Positions 41,988 to 51,491 of a stretch of DNA of 64,000 nucleotides are shown here, one piece after another. This stretch comes from Actinomadura violacea (GTDB lineage: Bacteria > Actinomycetota > Actinomycetes > Streptosporangiales > Streptosporangiaceae). Each line of letters opens with the position of its first letter. The first letter of the stretch is position 1. The stretch spans positions 124,001 through 188,000 of the forward strand of contig NZ_JAGEPF010000020.1 in the NCBI RefSeq assembly GCF_017573465.1. Direction: 5' to 3'. A program made the position numbers and the translations under genes. The notes beneath the pieces were generated by a model. It had not been told where the DNA came from, did no database searches, and worked only from the letters and a program-made list of their open reading frames with translations.

Positions 41988-42412
41988 CCGCGGTCGAGCA
42001 TCTCAGGCATCGGCAGCTTGAGTCCGTACGCAAGAAGGTCCCGCGCGCAGCTGCGCGCGGGACCCAACAGGTAGCTCAGCCGACGGGGGCCGCGGAGCCT
42101 CCTGGACCATGTCGGAACTCCTGGTTCTGGTGGACCTCAAGCTCTCGCCTGCGCCGCAGCGCCCAGACCTCGCCGGTCTGGCACACGCGCTCGGCTGCGT
42201 CCGGCGCGACCCGCACGGCGGCGTGACATCCACGGCGCCCGCCGGGACGGCGACGGACGGTACTGGATCGAGTGTGTCCGGCGGGAGGGCGGCGAGCCGG
42301 CGTCCTGGTGAGCCCGCCCGCTGGAGTGGGTGGAATGTGGGGTTCGGGGGCATGCCCTGCGGCGAGGGAGAAGGCCGGCCCGGGCGGGGCGGCCGTCGTC
42401 GGAGGGGGAGCC
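41988..42412. other. Gene-free stretch after the FkbM gene
   Basis: 425 bp with the perfect palindrome at 42037-42064 and no convincing gene. A minus-strand frame around 42080-42200 (VCQTGEVWALRRRRELEVHQ, then NQEFRHGPGG) looks protein-like but has no start or context; it may be the end of a lost gene. A GGAGGGGGAGCC ribosome site for the dehydrogenase lies at the right end. Confidence 0.4.
42037..42064. terminator. 28-bp perfect palindrome, probable terminator
   Basis: Bases 42037-42050 (GGTCCCGCGCGCAG) are exactly inverted at 42051-42064, with no spacer. It lies 49 bp after the FkbM stop. As RNA it makes a very stable hairpin; no T-run follows. Because the arms meet without a loop it could also be a DNA-binding or recombination site. 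Confidence 0.5.
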
Positions 42413-43453
42413 ATGAAGGCGGTGCAGTATCGCGAGGTGGGCGGGGCGCCGGAGGTCGTGACGGTGCCGGATCCCGTGGTGGGGCCGGGGCAGGTGCTGC
42501 TGAAGGTCACGGCGGCGGGGGTCTGCCATTCCGATATCGCGGTGATGAGCTGGCCGGCGGAGCAGCTGGGGTTCCCGCTGCCGCTGACGCTCGGGCACGA
42601 GGGCGCCGGGATGGTGGCGGCGCTCGGGGACGGCGTCGAGGGGGTGGCGGTCGGGGAGTCGGTCGCCGTGTACGGGCCGTGGGGGTGCGGGACCTGCCTG
42701 ATGTGCGCGCAGGGCAAGGAGAACTACTGCCTGCGGGCGGACGAGCTGGGGATCCGGCCGCCGGGGCTGGGCGCCCCCGGGGCGATCGCCGAGTACCTGC
42801 TGGTCGACGACGCGCGGCATCTGGTGCCGCTCGGTGACCTGGACCCGGTGCGGAACGTCCCGCTGACGGACGCGGGCCTGACGCCGTACCACGCGATCAA
42901 GGGGGCGCTGCCGAAGCTGGTGCCGGGCAGCGCCGCGGTGGTGATCGGGACGGGCGGGCTCGGGCACGTGGCGATCCAGGTGCTGCGGGCGATGAGCCCG
43001 GCGCGGGTGATCGCGCTGGACGTGTCGGAGGAGAAGCTGGAGCTGGCCCGGACGGTCGGCGCGCACGAGACGGTGCTGTCGGACGAGCGGGCGACGGCGC
43101 GGGTGCGGGAGCTGACCGGCGGGCTCGGCGCGCAGGCGGTGTTCGACTTCGTCGGGGCCCCGCCGACGGTGGCGACGGCGACCGCCGTCGCGGGCGTGGA
43201 GGCGGACGTGCTGATCGTCGGGATCGGCGGCGGCATCGCGCAGCTCGGGTTCGGTGTCGTGCCGTACGACGCGTCGGTGCGGGCGCCGTACTGGGGGAGC
43301 CGCGCCGAGCTGATCGAGGTGCTGGAGCTGGCCCGGGCCGGGGTGGTGGACGTGCACGTCGAGACGTACTCGCTCGACGAGGCGCCGGAGGCGTACGAGC
43401 GGCTGCACGCGGGGCGGATCAACGGGCGCGCGGTGATCCTGCCCAACGGATGA
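42413..43453 (+). CDS. Zinc-dependent alcohol dehydrogenase
   Basis: A 346-residue medium-chain dehydrogenase. Catalytic zinc ligands are Cys38 (GVCHSD) and His62/Glu63 (LGHEGAG). Structural zinc Cys92, Cys95, Cys98 and Cys106 lie in GCGTCLMCAQGKENYC. The cofactor loop GTGGLGHVAIQVL is followed by ALDVSEEK, whose Asp predicts NAD. It resembles the AdhP-like/NDMA-type group that oxidises primary alcohols. ATG with GGAGGGGGAGCC. Its stop faces that of alaS across a strong hairpin. Confidence 0.9.
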   Translation: MKAVQYREVGGAPEVVTVPDPVVGPGQVLLKVTAAGVCHSDIAVMSWPAEQLGFPLPLTLGHEGAGMVAALGDGVEGVAVGESVAVYGPWGCGTCLMCAQGKENYCLRADELGIRPPGLGAPGAIAEYLLVDDARHLVPLGDLDPVRNVPLTDAGLTPYHAIKGALPKLVPGSAAVVIGTGGLGHVAIQVLRAMSPARVIALDVSEEKLELARTVGAHETVLSDERATARVRELTGGLGAQAVFDFVGAPPTVATATAVAGVEADVLIVGIGGGIAQLGFGVVPYDASVRAPYWGSRAELIEVLELARAGVVDVHVETYSLDEAPEAYERLHAGRINGRAVILPNG

Positions 43454-43458
43454 GCCCC

Positions 43459-43486
43459 GGCGCACCGGCGGAAACGCCGGTGCGCC
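43459..43486. terminator. Bidirectional terminator hairpin
   Basis: Perfect 12-bp stem GGCGCACCGGCG / CGCCGGTGCGCC with a GAAA tetraloop, between the convergent dehydrogenase and alaS stops. Confidence 0.75.
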
Positions 43487-43493
43487 GAAGGTC

Positions 43494-46112
43494 TCAGAGG
43501 GTTCGCGCGTGCGCCGCCGCGACCGCGATCGCCTTCGCGAGGTTCTCGGGCCGGCGGCCGCCCGCGTTCGCGAGTGCGCCCTTGCCGCCCGCGCCGCCGC
43601 CGACCTCGCGTGCCGCGTCGGTGAGCAGATCGCGCGCCCGGACGTCCGAGCGGGGCCCGGCCGCCGCGACCAGCTGCGCCTTGCCGCCGGACGCGGTGCC
43701 GAGGACGGCGAGGCCGCGCCCGTCGCCGGACGAGACGATCGCGGACGCGAGAGTGCGCAGGTCGGCGGGGGTCGCGTCGTCCACCTGCTGCGCGACGAGC
43801 CAGCCGGACGGCACCGGTTCGGCATGTGATGCCAGGCGTGCCGCGAGCGCGTCCAGTTCGTTGCGGCGGAGCGCGTCGAGTTCGCGCTGCGTCTCCGCGA
43901 GCAGGTCGAGGCGCTGCCGCAGCCGGCCGGGCGCCTGGTCGGGCGGGACGTTCAGCAGCGCGGCGAGTTCGGCCAGCAGCGACCGCTCGTGGTCGAAGTG
44001 GCGGAGCGCATCGGGTCCGGTGAGCGCCTCGATGCGGCGCAGCCCGGTGCCGATGGACGACTCTCCGACGATGTGCACCGGCCCCGCCTGCGACCCGTGC
44101 CCGACGTGCGTGCCGCCGCACAGCTCGCGGGACGCGTCGCCGATGTCCACGATGCGGACGTCGTCGCCGTACTTCTCGCCGAACAGCGCGACCGCGCCCG
44201 CCGCCTCCGCATCGGCGCGGGACGCCTCCCACACGCGTACGTCGGGGTCGTCCGCCAGGTACTCGTTGACGAGCGTCTGGACGATGCCGATCTCGGGCAC
44301 GGCGGAGAAGTGCGCGAAGTCGAACCGCAGGCGGCCGGGTTCGACGCGGGATCCGCGCTGCGCCGCGTGGTCGCCGAGGACGCGCCGCAGCATCGCGTGC
44401 AGGACGTGCGTGGCGCTGTGCGAGCGGGCGGTCGCCGCGCGCCGGTCCGCGTCCACGGCCGCCTCCGCGTCGTCGCCGGGACGGACCTCGCCGTCCACGA
44501 TACGGACGGCGTGCACGTGCAGCCCGTCGATGCCGGGACGGGTGTCCACGACCTCCAGGACGGCGCCGGGCGTGCGGATCGTGCCGGTGTCGCCGACCTG
44601 CCCGCCGCCCTCCGCGTAGAACGGGCTGCGCGCGAGGACCACCTCGATCTCCTCGCCCTCGGACGCGACCGGCGCGGTGCCCGTCCCGTCGAGGAGCGCG
44701 ACGATCCGCGTGTCCGCGCGGGTGGCGGAGTAGCCGACGAAGTCGGTGCGGCCGTGCTCGGCGATGACCCGCCGGTACAGGTCGCGGCGCGCGACGGCGT
44801 CGCCCTTGCGGTCCCGGCCCGCCCGGTGCGCCTGCCGCCGCTGGTTCTCCAGCAGTTCCGCGAACGCGTCCTCGTCCACGGTGAGGCCCGCGGACCGCGC
44901 CGCGTCGAGGGTCAGGTCGATCGGGAAGCCGTAGGTGTCGTGCAGTTCGAACGCGGTCTGCCCGGACAGCGTGGTGTCCGCCCGGGAGATCGCGGACTCC
45001 AGCAGCCGGGTGCCCTGCCGCAGCGTCCGCTCGAATCCCTCCTCCTCCGCCGTGACGACCTGCTCGATCAGCTCGGACTGGCGTTCCAGCTCCGGCCAGG
45101 TCCCGCCGAGGTTGCCGATGACGCTGCCGGTCAGCGGCGCGAGGACGGGCTCGTCGACGCCGAGCCGGCGCGCGTGCCGGGCCGCGCGGCGCATCAGGCG
45201 GCGCAGCACGTAGCCGCGGCCGTCGCGCGCGGGCAGCACGCCGTCGGCGATGAGGAACGCGATGGACCGCGCGTGCTCGGTGACGACGCGGAACGACATG
45301 GAGTCCTCGCCGCCGTCGCGTCCGGGGTAGGGGCGTCCCGCGAGTTCCTGGACGAGCCGCAGGGTCGGCGCGAGCAGGTCCGTCTCGCAGACGGTGTCCA
45401 CGTCCTGCAGGACGGCCGCGAGGCGGTCGAGGCCGAGGCCCGTGTCGATGTTCTTCGCGGGCAGCTCGCCGAGGATCGGGTAATCGCCCTTACCGGTTCC
45501 TTCGCCGCGCACGTTCTGCATGAACACCAGGTTCCAGAGTTCCTGGTAGCGCTCGCCGTCCACCGCCGGACCGCCCTCGCGCCCGAACGCGGGGCCGCGG
45601 TCGTAGTGCAGTTCGGACGACGGCCCGCAGGGGCCCGGAGTCCCCATGGACCAGTAGTTGTCCTCCATTCCGAGCCGCTGGATGCGCTCGGCCGGGACGC
45701 CGACCCGGCGCCACAGGTCCTCCGCCTCCGAGTCGTCGAGGTACACGGTGACCCAGATGCGCTCCGGGTCGAGGCCGTAATGGCGCGTGAACAGCTCCCA
45801 CGCCCAGGCGACGGCCTCCGCCTTGAAGTAGTCGCCGAACGAGAAGTTGCCGAGCATCTCGAAGAACGTCGAATGCCGGGTCGTCCGGCCGACGTTCTCG
45901 ATGTCGGACGTCCGCGCGCACTTCTGCACGGACATCGCGCGGGGATGCGGCGGCTCGGTCTCGCCGAGGAAGTACGGCTTGAACTGGTTCATGCCCGCGT
46001 TCGTCAGCAGCAGCGTCGGATCCGGCGGGATCAGCGGGCTGGACGGGACGACGCGGTGGTCGCGTTCCCGGAAGAAGTCCAGGAAGGTGGAACGGATCTC
46101 AGAAGAGCGCAT
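43494..46112 (-). CDS. alaS: Alanyl-tRNA synthetase, stand-alone copy
   Basis: An 872-residue enzyme that charges tRNA-Ala. The N-terminal class II catalytic domain has GNFSFGDYFKAEAVAWAWEL, TVYLDDSEAEDLW and AKNIDTGLGLDRLAAVLQ. The editing domain keeps both zinc motifs (HSATHVLH and CGGTHVGH), so it should clear mischarged Ser/Gly. The C-terminal DHHA1-like domain ends GGGAGGKGALANAGG. Its context is unusual: in actinobacteria alaS normally lies beside ruvX, mltG and aroE, none of which is here. CGPSSELHYDRG also differs from the usual CGPCSE. It may therefore be a second copy. A leader inverted repeat overlaps the ribosome site. Confidence 0.93.
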   Translation of the reverse strand: MRSSEIRSTFLDFFRERDHRVVPSSPLIPPDPTLLLTNAGMNQFKPYFLGETEPPHPRAMSVQKCARTSDIENVGRTTRHSTFFEMLGNFSFGDYFKAEAVAWAWELFTRHYGLDPERIWVTVYLDDSEAEDLWRRVGVPAERIQRLGMEDNYWSMGTPGPCGPSSELHYDRGPAFGREGGPAVDGERYQELWNLVFMQNVRGEGTGKGDYPILGELPAKNIDTGLGLDRLAAVLQDVDTVCETDLLAPTLRLVQELAGRPYPGRDGGEDSMSFRVVTEHARSIAFLIADGVLPARDGRGYVLRRLMRRAARHARRLGVDEPVLAPLTGSVIGNLGGTWPELERQSELIEQVVTAEEEGFERTLRQGTRLLESAISRADTTLSGQTAFELHDTYGFPIDLTLDAARSAGLTVDEDAFAELLENQRRQAHRAGRDRKGDAVARRDLYRRVIAEHGRTDFVGYSATRADTRIVALLDGTGTAPVASEGEEIEVVLARSPFYAEGGGQVGDTGTIRTPGAVLEVVDTRPGIDGLHVHAVRIVDGEVRPGDDAEAAVDADRRAATARSHSATHVLHAMLRRVLGDHAAQRGSRVEPGRLRFDFAHFSAVPEIGIVQTLVNEYLADDPDVRVWEASRADAEAAGAVALFGEKYGDDVRIVDIGDASRELCGGTHVGHGSQAGPVHIVGESSIGTGLRRIEALTGPDALRHFDHERSLLAELAALLNVPPDQAPGRLRQRLDLLAETQRELDALRRNELDALAARLASHAEPVPSGWLVAQQVDDATPADLRTLASAIVSSGDGRGLAVLGTASGGKAQLVAAAGPRSDVRARDLLTDAAREVGGGAGGKGALANAGGRRPENLAKAIAVAAAHARTL

Positions 46113-46121
46113 GGAACGGCC

Positions 46122-46222
46122 TCACGAGGTCGATGGGATGACGGCGCACACCGCCGAGCCGGGCCGGGCACGACTGCTCGTTCCCCAGCTCGGCGCGGCT
46201 AGCTCGCCGCCCCACCTCGTGA
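46122..46222 (-). promoter_or_regulatory. Inverted repeat in the alaS 5' leader
   Basis: TCACGAGGT (46122-46130) and ACCTCGTGA (46214-46222) are perfect 9-bp inverted copies about 83 bp apart in the leader. In the mRNA the downstream arm overlaps the GUGAGG ribosome site 7 nt before the ATG, so pairing could restrict initiation. The enclosed sequence has further GC-rich stems. No T-box motif (AGGGTGGNACCGCG) is present. Confidence 0.4.
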
Positions 46223-46343
46223 AAGACCATCGGACGCTTTCCCGTTCGCGGACACGTTCCCTGTAACGCTAACCGAGCCGACCCTCGTTCGGCACCGCGA
46301 ATTCCCTTCGCCCCCGACCGCCGGCCCCCTTACGGTTGCGCCT

Positions 46344-46808
46344 GTGTACGCGTACACGGGGCCGCCCGAACTCCTCGCCCACGTGCGTCCCGGTGTCATG
46401 GGCGCGCCCGTCACGTCATCCGCCGACATCGACCGCCTGGAGCCGGACGACGAGCCGTTCACCTACGTCGTCGACCTCGCGGGGACGCTCCGGCTGGCGC
46501 CGCGCCGCACCGAGCACGTCGCCTGCGCCGCCGGGAGCCCCGTCCTCGCCGCCGGAGAGATCACGTTCGAGCGGGTCCGCGGCGAGTGGCGCGCGACCGA
46601 GGTCAGCAACCAGTCGACCGGCTACTGCCCCGACCCGGCGTGCTGGCCCGACGTCGCCGGCGCGCTCGACCGCGCGGGCCTGGCGCGCCCGGACGGCTTC
46701 ACCGCGGCGTTCGTCTTCCGGCGCTGCCCCGGCTGCGGCGAGCTGAACGTCGTCAAGGACGAGTACTACGTGTGCGTGTTCTGCGACGGCGGGCTCACCG
46801 GGACTTGA
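46344..46808 (+). CDS. Hypothetical protein with C-terminal zinc-ribbon
   Basis: A 154-residue protein. The N-terminal part is beta-rich (PFTYVVDLAGTLRLAPRRTE). A conserved-looking EVSNQSTGYCPDPACWPDV follows, and the C-terminus has CPGCGELNVVKDEYYVCVFC, four Cys that should bind zinc. I recognise no function. The GTG at 46344 starts VYAYTGPPELLAH. The end overlaps the convergent HxlR gene by 14 bp. Confidence 0.75.
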   Translation: MYAYTGPPELLAHVRPGVMGAPVTSSADIDRLEPDDEPFTYVVDLAGTLRLAPRRTEHVACAAGSPVLAAGEITFERVRGEWRATEVSNQSTGYCPDPACWPDVAGALDRAGLARPDGFTAAFVFRRCPGCGELNVVKDEYYVCVFCDGGLTGT

Positions 46809-47181
46809 GGGCCTCGGTCTCGGCGGTGCGCGCGTCGTAGGCGGCGCGGGCGGCGTCGATCTCGCCGAGGTGGCTCTCGGCCCAGGCCACCATCGTGATG
46901 GCGGCGTCCAGGAGCGTCGCGCCCATCGGGGTGAGCGTGTAGTCGACGCGGGGCGGCACGACCGGGTAGACGGTCCGGACGACGATGCCGTCCCGCTCGA
47001 GGCCGCGCAGCGTGACGGTCAGCATCCGCTGGCTGACGCCCTCGATCTCGCGCTTCAGCTCGGTGAAGCGCAGGGTCCGCTCGCCGAGCACGGCGATCAC
47101 CTGGAGCGACCACTTGTCGCCGATCCGCTCGAGGATCTCCCGGCCCCGGCATCCGGCGGCCGTGTGCTCGTTGACGTCCAT
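46795..47181 (-). CDS. HxlR-family winged-helix regulator
   Basis: A 128-residue regulator with the HxlR pattern: CRGREILERIGDKWSLQVIA, LRFTELKREIEGVSQRMLTV and the wing GIVVRTVYPVVPPRVDYTLT. One Cys near the N-terminus (TAAGCRGRE) is a possible redox sensor, as in YodB/HypR relatives. It is divergent from the YceI gene (121-bp gap), a plausible target. Confidence 0.88.
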   Translation of the reverse strand: MDVNEHTAAGCRGREILERIGDKWSLQVIAVLGERTLRFTELKREIEGVSQRMLTVTLRGLERDGIVVRTVYPVVPPRVDYTLTPMGATLLDAAITMVAWAESHLGEIDAARAAYDARTAETEALKSR

Positions 47182-47302
47182 GGTTATCTCCAGGGAACCG
47201 AGGCAGAAAAAAGTGCCTTCTTGTGGTGATGGCGCGTGGATCCGCACCATGGAGACGGTTCCCGAAAGGAACCGCCTTACTGGTCATAACCAAGGAGACA
47301 CG

Positions 47303-47881
47303 ATGACCGCCGAGCTTGTCGAGATCCCCGACTACGTCGCCGGCACCTGGACGATCGACCCCCTGCACTCCGGGGTCGGGTTCGCGATCCGGCACCTCAT
47401 GGTGAGCAAGGTGCGCGGCCGCTTCGGGACCTTCGAGGGGACCGTCGTGACCGGCGACGACCCGCTGCGCTCGGAGGTGACCGCGACGATCGGCCTGGCG
47501 TCGGTCGACACCGGCAACGCCCAGCGCGACGAGCACGTGCGGTCCGCCGACTTCCTGGACGTCGAGAAGTACCCGGAGATGACGTTCCGGTCCACCGGCG
47601 TGCGCGCCGCCGGCGACGGGTTCGTGCTGGACGGGGAGCTGTCGCTGCACGGCGTCACCAAGCCGGTCTCGCTGGACCTGGTGGTCGAGGGGTTCGGGCC
47701 GGACGCGTTCCGGCAGGACGACCCGTTCAAGGGCGCCCGCGCCGGGTTCACCGCGACCGGCGAGATCAGCCGGCTGGAGTTCGGCGTCGGCGACGCCGCG
47801 ACCGTGCCGGGCGGGAAGCTCGGGCTGAGCGACAAGGTCGAGATCGTCCTGGAGATCGAGGCGGTGCTGCGGACGGAGTGA
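47303..47881 (+). CDS. YceI-family polyisoprenoid-binding protein
   Basis: A 192-residue lipocalin-like YceI domain: GTWTIDPLHSGVGFAIRHLM at the start, ATIGLASVDTGNAQRDEHVR and DFLDVEKYPEMTFRST, and the final GKLGLSDKVEIVLEIEAVL. No signal peptide, so it is cytosolic, as in many actinobacterial relatives. ATG with AAGGAGACACG. It probably sequesters isoprenoid or lipid, and is controlled by the adjacent HxlR regulator. Confidence 0.88.
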   Translation: MTAELVEIPDYVAGTWTIDPLHSGVGFAIRHLMVSKVRGRFGTFEGTVVTGDDPLRSEVTATIGLASVDTGNAQRDEHVRSADFLDVEKYPEMTFRSTGVRAAGDGFVLDGELSLHGVTKPVSLDLVVEGFGPDAFRQDDPFKGARAGFTATGEISRLEFGVGDAATVPGGKLGLSDKVEIVLEIEAVLRTE

Positions 47882-47977
47882 GGGCGGAACGCGCTGTTAA
47901 CCGCCTGTTCCCGGCGGGTTCCGCCGCCGCGCGGGCCCGGCGCCCCATGATCGGTGGGGACGGGACGGAGGGCGCCG

Positions 47978-50543
47978 ATGCCGAACGGGACGTCCGGGGC
48001 GCGCCCGCGGCCGGACCCGGACGGCGCTGCCCCGGAGGCGCCGGACGGCGCCGCCCCGGCGGTGCGGCGGGCGCGGCTGGCGGCGCCGTGGCTCGTCGGC
48101 GGGCTGACCGCGGTGATCACGGCGGTGACGACGTCGCTGGACGCGTTCAGCCTGCCCGCGCCGGTGCAGCTGGCCGTGACCGGCGGCGTCGCGGCGCTGG
48201 CCGGGGTCGCGGCGTGGGGCGCGCAGCCGGCGGAGCGGCCCGGGCCGGCGGCGGAGGCCACGGGCGGGGCGGTCCCGGCGCAGCTGCCGCCGGTGATCGC
48301 GCACTTCACGGGGCGGGACGCGTCGCTGGCCGAGCTGCGCCGTGCGGTCGCCGCCGGGTCCGGGTCGCCGGCGTCGCCGCTGGTGGTGTCGGTGCACGGC
48401 CCGGCGGGCGTCGGCAAGTCGGTGCTCGCGGCGAGGTTCGCGCACGAGATCGCCGACGGGTACCCGGACGGTGCGCTGTACTTCGACCTGCGGGGCGCGG
48501 CGGGGGCGCGGGTGCCGCCGGAGGACGTGCTGCTCGGGTTCCTGCAGGCGCTCGGGGTACGGCTGGCGACCGACCCCGGCGGCCTGCCCGAGCTGCAGAA
48601 ACTGTGGTGGACGTGGACGCGGGGGCGGCGCCTGCTGGTGCTGCTGGACAACGCGCGCGACGCGGCGCAGGTGCGGGCGCTGCTGCCGCCGGGCGGCGGC
48701 TGCGCGGTGCTGGTGACGTCGCGGCAGCCGCTCGGCCTGCTGAACGACCTCGACCGGCGGCTGCCCGAGTTCACCGCCGGGCACGCCGTGGAGCTGCTCG
48801 GACGGCTCGCCGGGCGGGACCGCGTCGGCGCGGACCCGGAGGCGGCGGCGGAGATCGCCGAGCTGTGCGGGCGGCTGCCGCTGGCGGTCGGGATCTGCGG
48901 GGGACGGCTCGCGGCGCGCGAGTCGTGGACGCCGCGGGTGCTGGCCGATCGGCTGCGGGACGAGCGGCGCCGGCTGGGGGAGCTGGAGCACGGCATCGAC
49001 CGCGGCGTCCGGGCGAGCCTGGCGCTCAGCTACGACGACTGCAGCCCGACGCAGCGGCGGCTGCTGCGCACGCTCGGCGTGCAGGCGGCGCCGGACGTGC
49101 AGGCGTGGGCGGCGGGCGCGCTGCTCGGGGTGTCCGACCTGGAGGGCGAGGACCTGCTGGAGGCCCTCGTGGACGCGCAGCTCGCCGAGTGCTCGGGGAC
49201 GGACGCGACGGGCCGGATGCGGTACCGGCTGCACGACCTCGTCCGGCTCTACGCCCTGGAGCGGGCCGAGCAGGAGGACTCCCGGGAGGACCGGGACGCG
49301 GCGGTCGAGCGGCTGCTGGACGGGTACCGGGAGCGGGCGGAGCGGGTCGCGGCGAGCCGGTGGCCGCAGGACTGGCACCGCGGCTCGGGGCAGGTGCCGG
49401 GCCTCGGGTTCGCGGCGGTCGACTGGCTGACGAGCGAGCGTCCGGCGCTGCCGGCGCTGCTCGGGCAGGGCGCGGAGCGCGGGATGTGGACGCTGGTGTG
49501 GCGGCTGGGGCGGGCGGCGTGTTCGCTGTTCCATTCGCTGCGCGTGTTCTGGCCGGAGTGGAAGGCGGCGGCGGAGCTGACCTGCACCGCCGCGGGCCAT
49601 CTGGACGACCGTTCGCTCGGCATCGCGCTGCTGGAGCGTTCGTCGGTGCGCGGTGACCAGGGTCAGATCGATCTGGCGGGCGAGGACGCCGCCGAAGCGC
49701 TTCGCATCTTCACCGGTAACCGGGAGACGTGGTGGCGGGCGCGCGCGCTGAGGTCAACGGGGATGTGCCTCAGGGACGCGGGCAATCTGGACGAGGGGCA
49801 GCGCTACCTGTCCGAGGCCATCGAGGCGTTCGAGGCGGAGGGCGATGCGTGGTGGCAGGCGCGGACCCGCCGCAATCTCGCTGAACTGCGGCTCGCGCAA
49901 CGCCGCTATGCGGAGGCCCGCGAACTGCTGGAGAGCGCGCTCGCGGTGTTCCAGCGCAATGGCAACCGGTACTCGGAGGCGCAGACGCTGCGCGCGCTCG
50001 GGGAAGTGCTCGCGTCCGAGGCGCGCGCTGCACGCGTCCGGCGACGAGGCCGCGGCCGAGGTCAAGTACAGCCTCGCCGCGCCCGCGCTGGAACGCGCCG
50101 CCGAGGCGTTCCGGCTGCGCGGCGAGCAGTGGGAGGAGGCCCGCTGCCTGCGCGCGGCGGGCGAGGTCGGCGATCCCCGCAACGGCCTGCGCGAACTGAC
50201 GTTCGTGCGGACCGCGGGACGGGTCCTCGCCGACCTCGGCGACACCTGGGGCGTCGCGCGCACCGGCGTGTCGGAGGCCAACGCGCTCGCCCGGCTCGGC
50301 CGCCATGCGGAGGCCGCCGGCACCGTCCGGCGGGCCGTCGCGGAGTTCGACGGGCTGGGCGACCGCTGGTGGCAGGCGCGCGGCCGCCGCACCCTCGCCG
50401 AGATCCTGCTGGACGCCGGCGACCGCGCGGCGGCGGCGCGGCCCGCCCGCGAGGCCCTCGACCTGTACCGCAGCCTCGGGAACGCGGCCGGGGAGAGCCG
50501 CGCCCGCGCCGTCCTCGCCCGGACCGAGCCACCGGACCGGTAG
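47978..50543 (+). pseudogene. Membrane-anchored STAND NTPase with TPR repeats, frameshifted
   Basis: An AfsR-like protein without the SARP domain. Two membrane helices (about residues 37-57 and 63-81) are followed by an NB-ARC domain with Walker A GPAGVGKS (141-148), Walker B LLVLLDNARD, sensor LVTSRQPL, GLPLA-type CGRLPLAVG, and MHD-like YRLHDLVRLYAL. TPR-like repeats follow (RALRSTGMCLRDAGNLDEGQ; AELRLAQRRYAEARELLESA). At about 50020-50030 (GAGGCGCGCGCTG) the frame breaks; the repeats continue one base later as ALHASGDEAAAEVKYSLAAP to a stop at 50543. One extra base explains it: a real mutation or a sequencing error in the alternating GC run. The ATG at 47978 has GGAGGG. Confidence 0.8.
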
Positions 50544-50565
50544 CGGCGTCCGGGAGACTGGGGCC

Positions 50566-51423
50566 GTGGAACTGCGGCGGCTCAGATACTTCGTCGCGGT
50601 CGCGGAGGAGGCGAACCTCACCCGCGCCGCCGAACGGCTCGGGCTGCGCTCGCCCTCGCTCAGCCAGCAGATCCGCGGGCTCGAACGCGAGCTCGGCGCC
50701 GCCCTGTTCGACCGGACCGCCGCCGGGATGGAGCTGACGCCGGCCGGCGCCGCGCTGCTGCCGGAGGCGCGGGCCGCGCTGGCCGCCGCCGAGCGGGGCG
50801 CGCGGGCCGTGGCGGACGCGTCGTCGGCCACCGCGGCCCTGGTCGTCGGCGTGCCGCCCGGGGTCCCGCCCGACCTGCCCGGACGGCTCGGCGCGGCGGC
50901 GCGCGACGCCCGCGTCCGGCCCGTGTACGAGGATGCCGCGACCGACCGGCAGCTCGTCGCGCTGCGCCGCCGCGAGCTGGACCTCGCCGTGGTGACGCTG
51001 CCCGCCGACCTCGCCGGGCTGGCGCGCGAGATCGTCCACGACGAGCCGCTCGGCGTCCTGATGGCGGACGGCCACCGGCTCGCCGCGCGGGACGCGGTCG
51101 CGTGGCGCGACCTGGCGGGGGAGCGGCTGCTGTGGTTCGACCGCGGCCTCGCGTCCGGCTACCACGACGCGGTCCTCGACGCCTGCCGCGCGGCGGGCTG
51201 GGACCCGGAGACCCGCGTCTCGACGGCGCGGCGCGCCGTCGAGCGGGCCGAGCTGGCGTCCGGGGAGCCGATCGTCGCGCTGCGCCCCGCGTGGGCGGCC
51301 GAACCCGGGCTCGTGTGGCGGCCCCTCGCCGCGGACGCGCCGCGCCTGAGGTTCGCGCTCGCCTGGCGCCGTGATGCCGGTCACGCGCGCGCCGAGGCGA
51401 TAGCCCGCCGTCTGCGGCGTTAG
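50566..51423 (+). CDS. LysR-family regulator
   Basis: A 285-residue LTTR: ELRRLRYFVAVAEEANLTRA and SPSLSQQIRGLERELGAALF form the HTH, and a two-lobed effector domain follows. GTG start; GGGAG lies about 10 bases upstream. Its neighbours are the STAND gene upstream and a YciI-like gene 68 bp downstream, so YciI is a possible target. Confidence 0.88.
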   Translation: MELRRLRYFVAVAEEANLTRAAERLGLRSPSLSQQIRGLERELGAALFDRTAAGMELTPAGAALLPEARAALAAAERGARAVADASSATAALVVGVPPGVPPDLPGRLGAAARDARVRPVYEDAATDRQLVALRRRELDLAVVTLPADLAGLAREIVHDEPLGVLMADGHRLAARDAVAWRDLAGERLLWFDRGLASGYHDAVLDACRAAGWDPETRVSTARRAVERAELASGEPIVALRPAWAAEPGLVWRPLAADAPRLRFALAWRRDAGHARAEAIARRLRR

Positions 51424-51491
51424 GCGCGTCCTCATCCGGCTTAGGCGGCGCCTCGTGGACGGGACGGCCGCACGCGCCGTTCACTGCCCGC

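Noticed and set aside
38146..42412. Second attachment site (copy of the tRNA-Pro 3' end)
   Set aside because: No repeat of GGGTTCGAATCCC was found by eye in the segment.
46113..46260. T-box riboswitch upstream of alaS
   Set aside because: No AGGGTGGNACCGCG antiterminator motif or specifier loop; only the inverted repeat is real.
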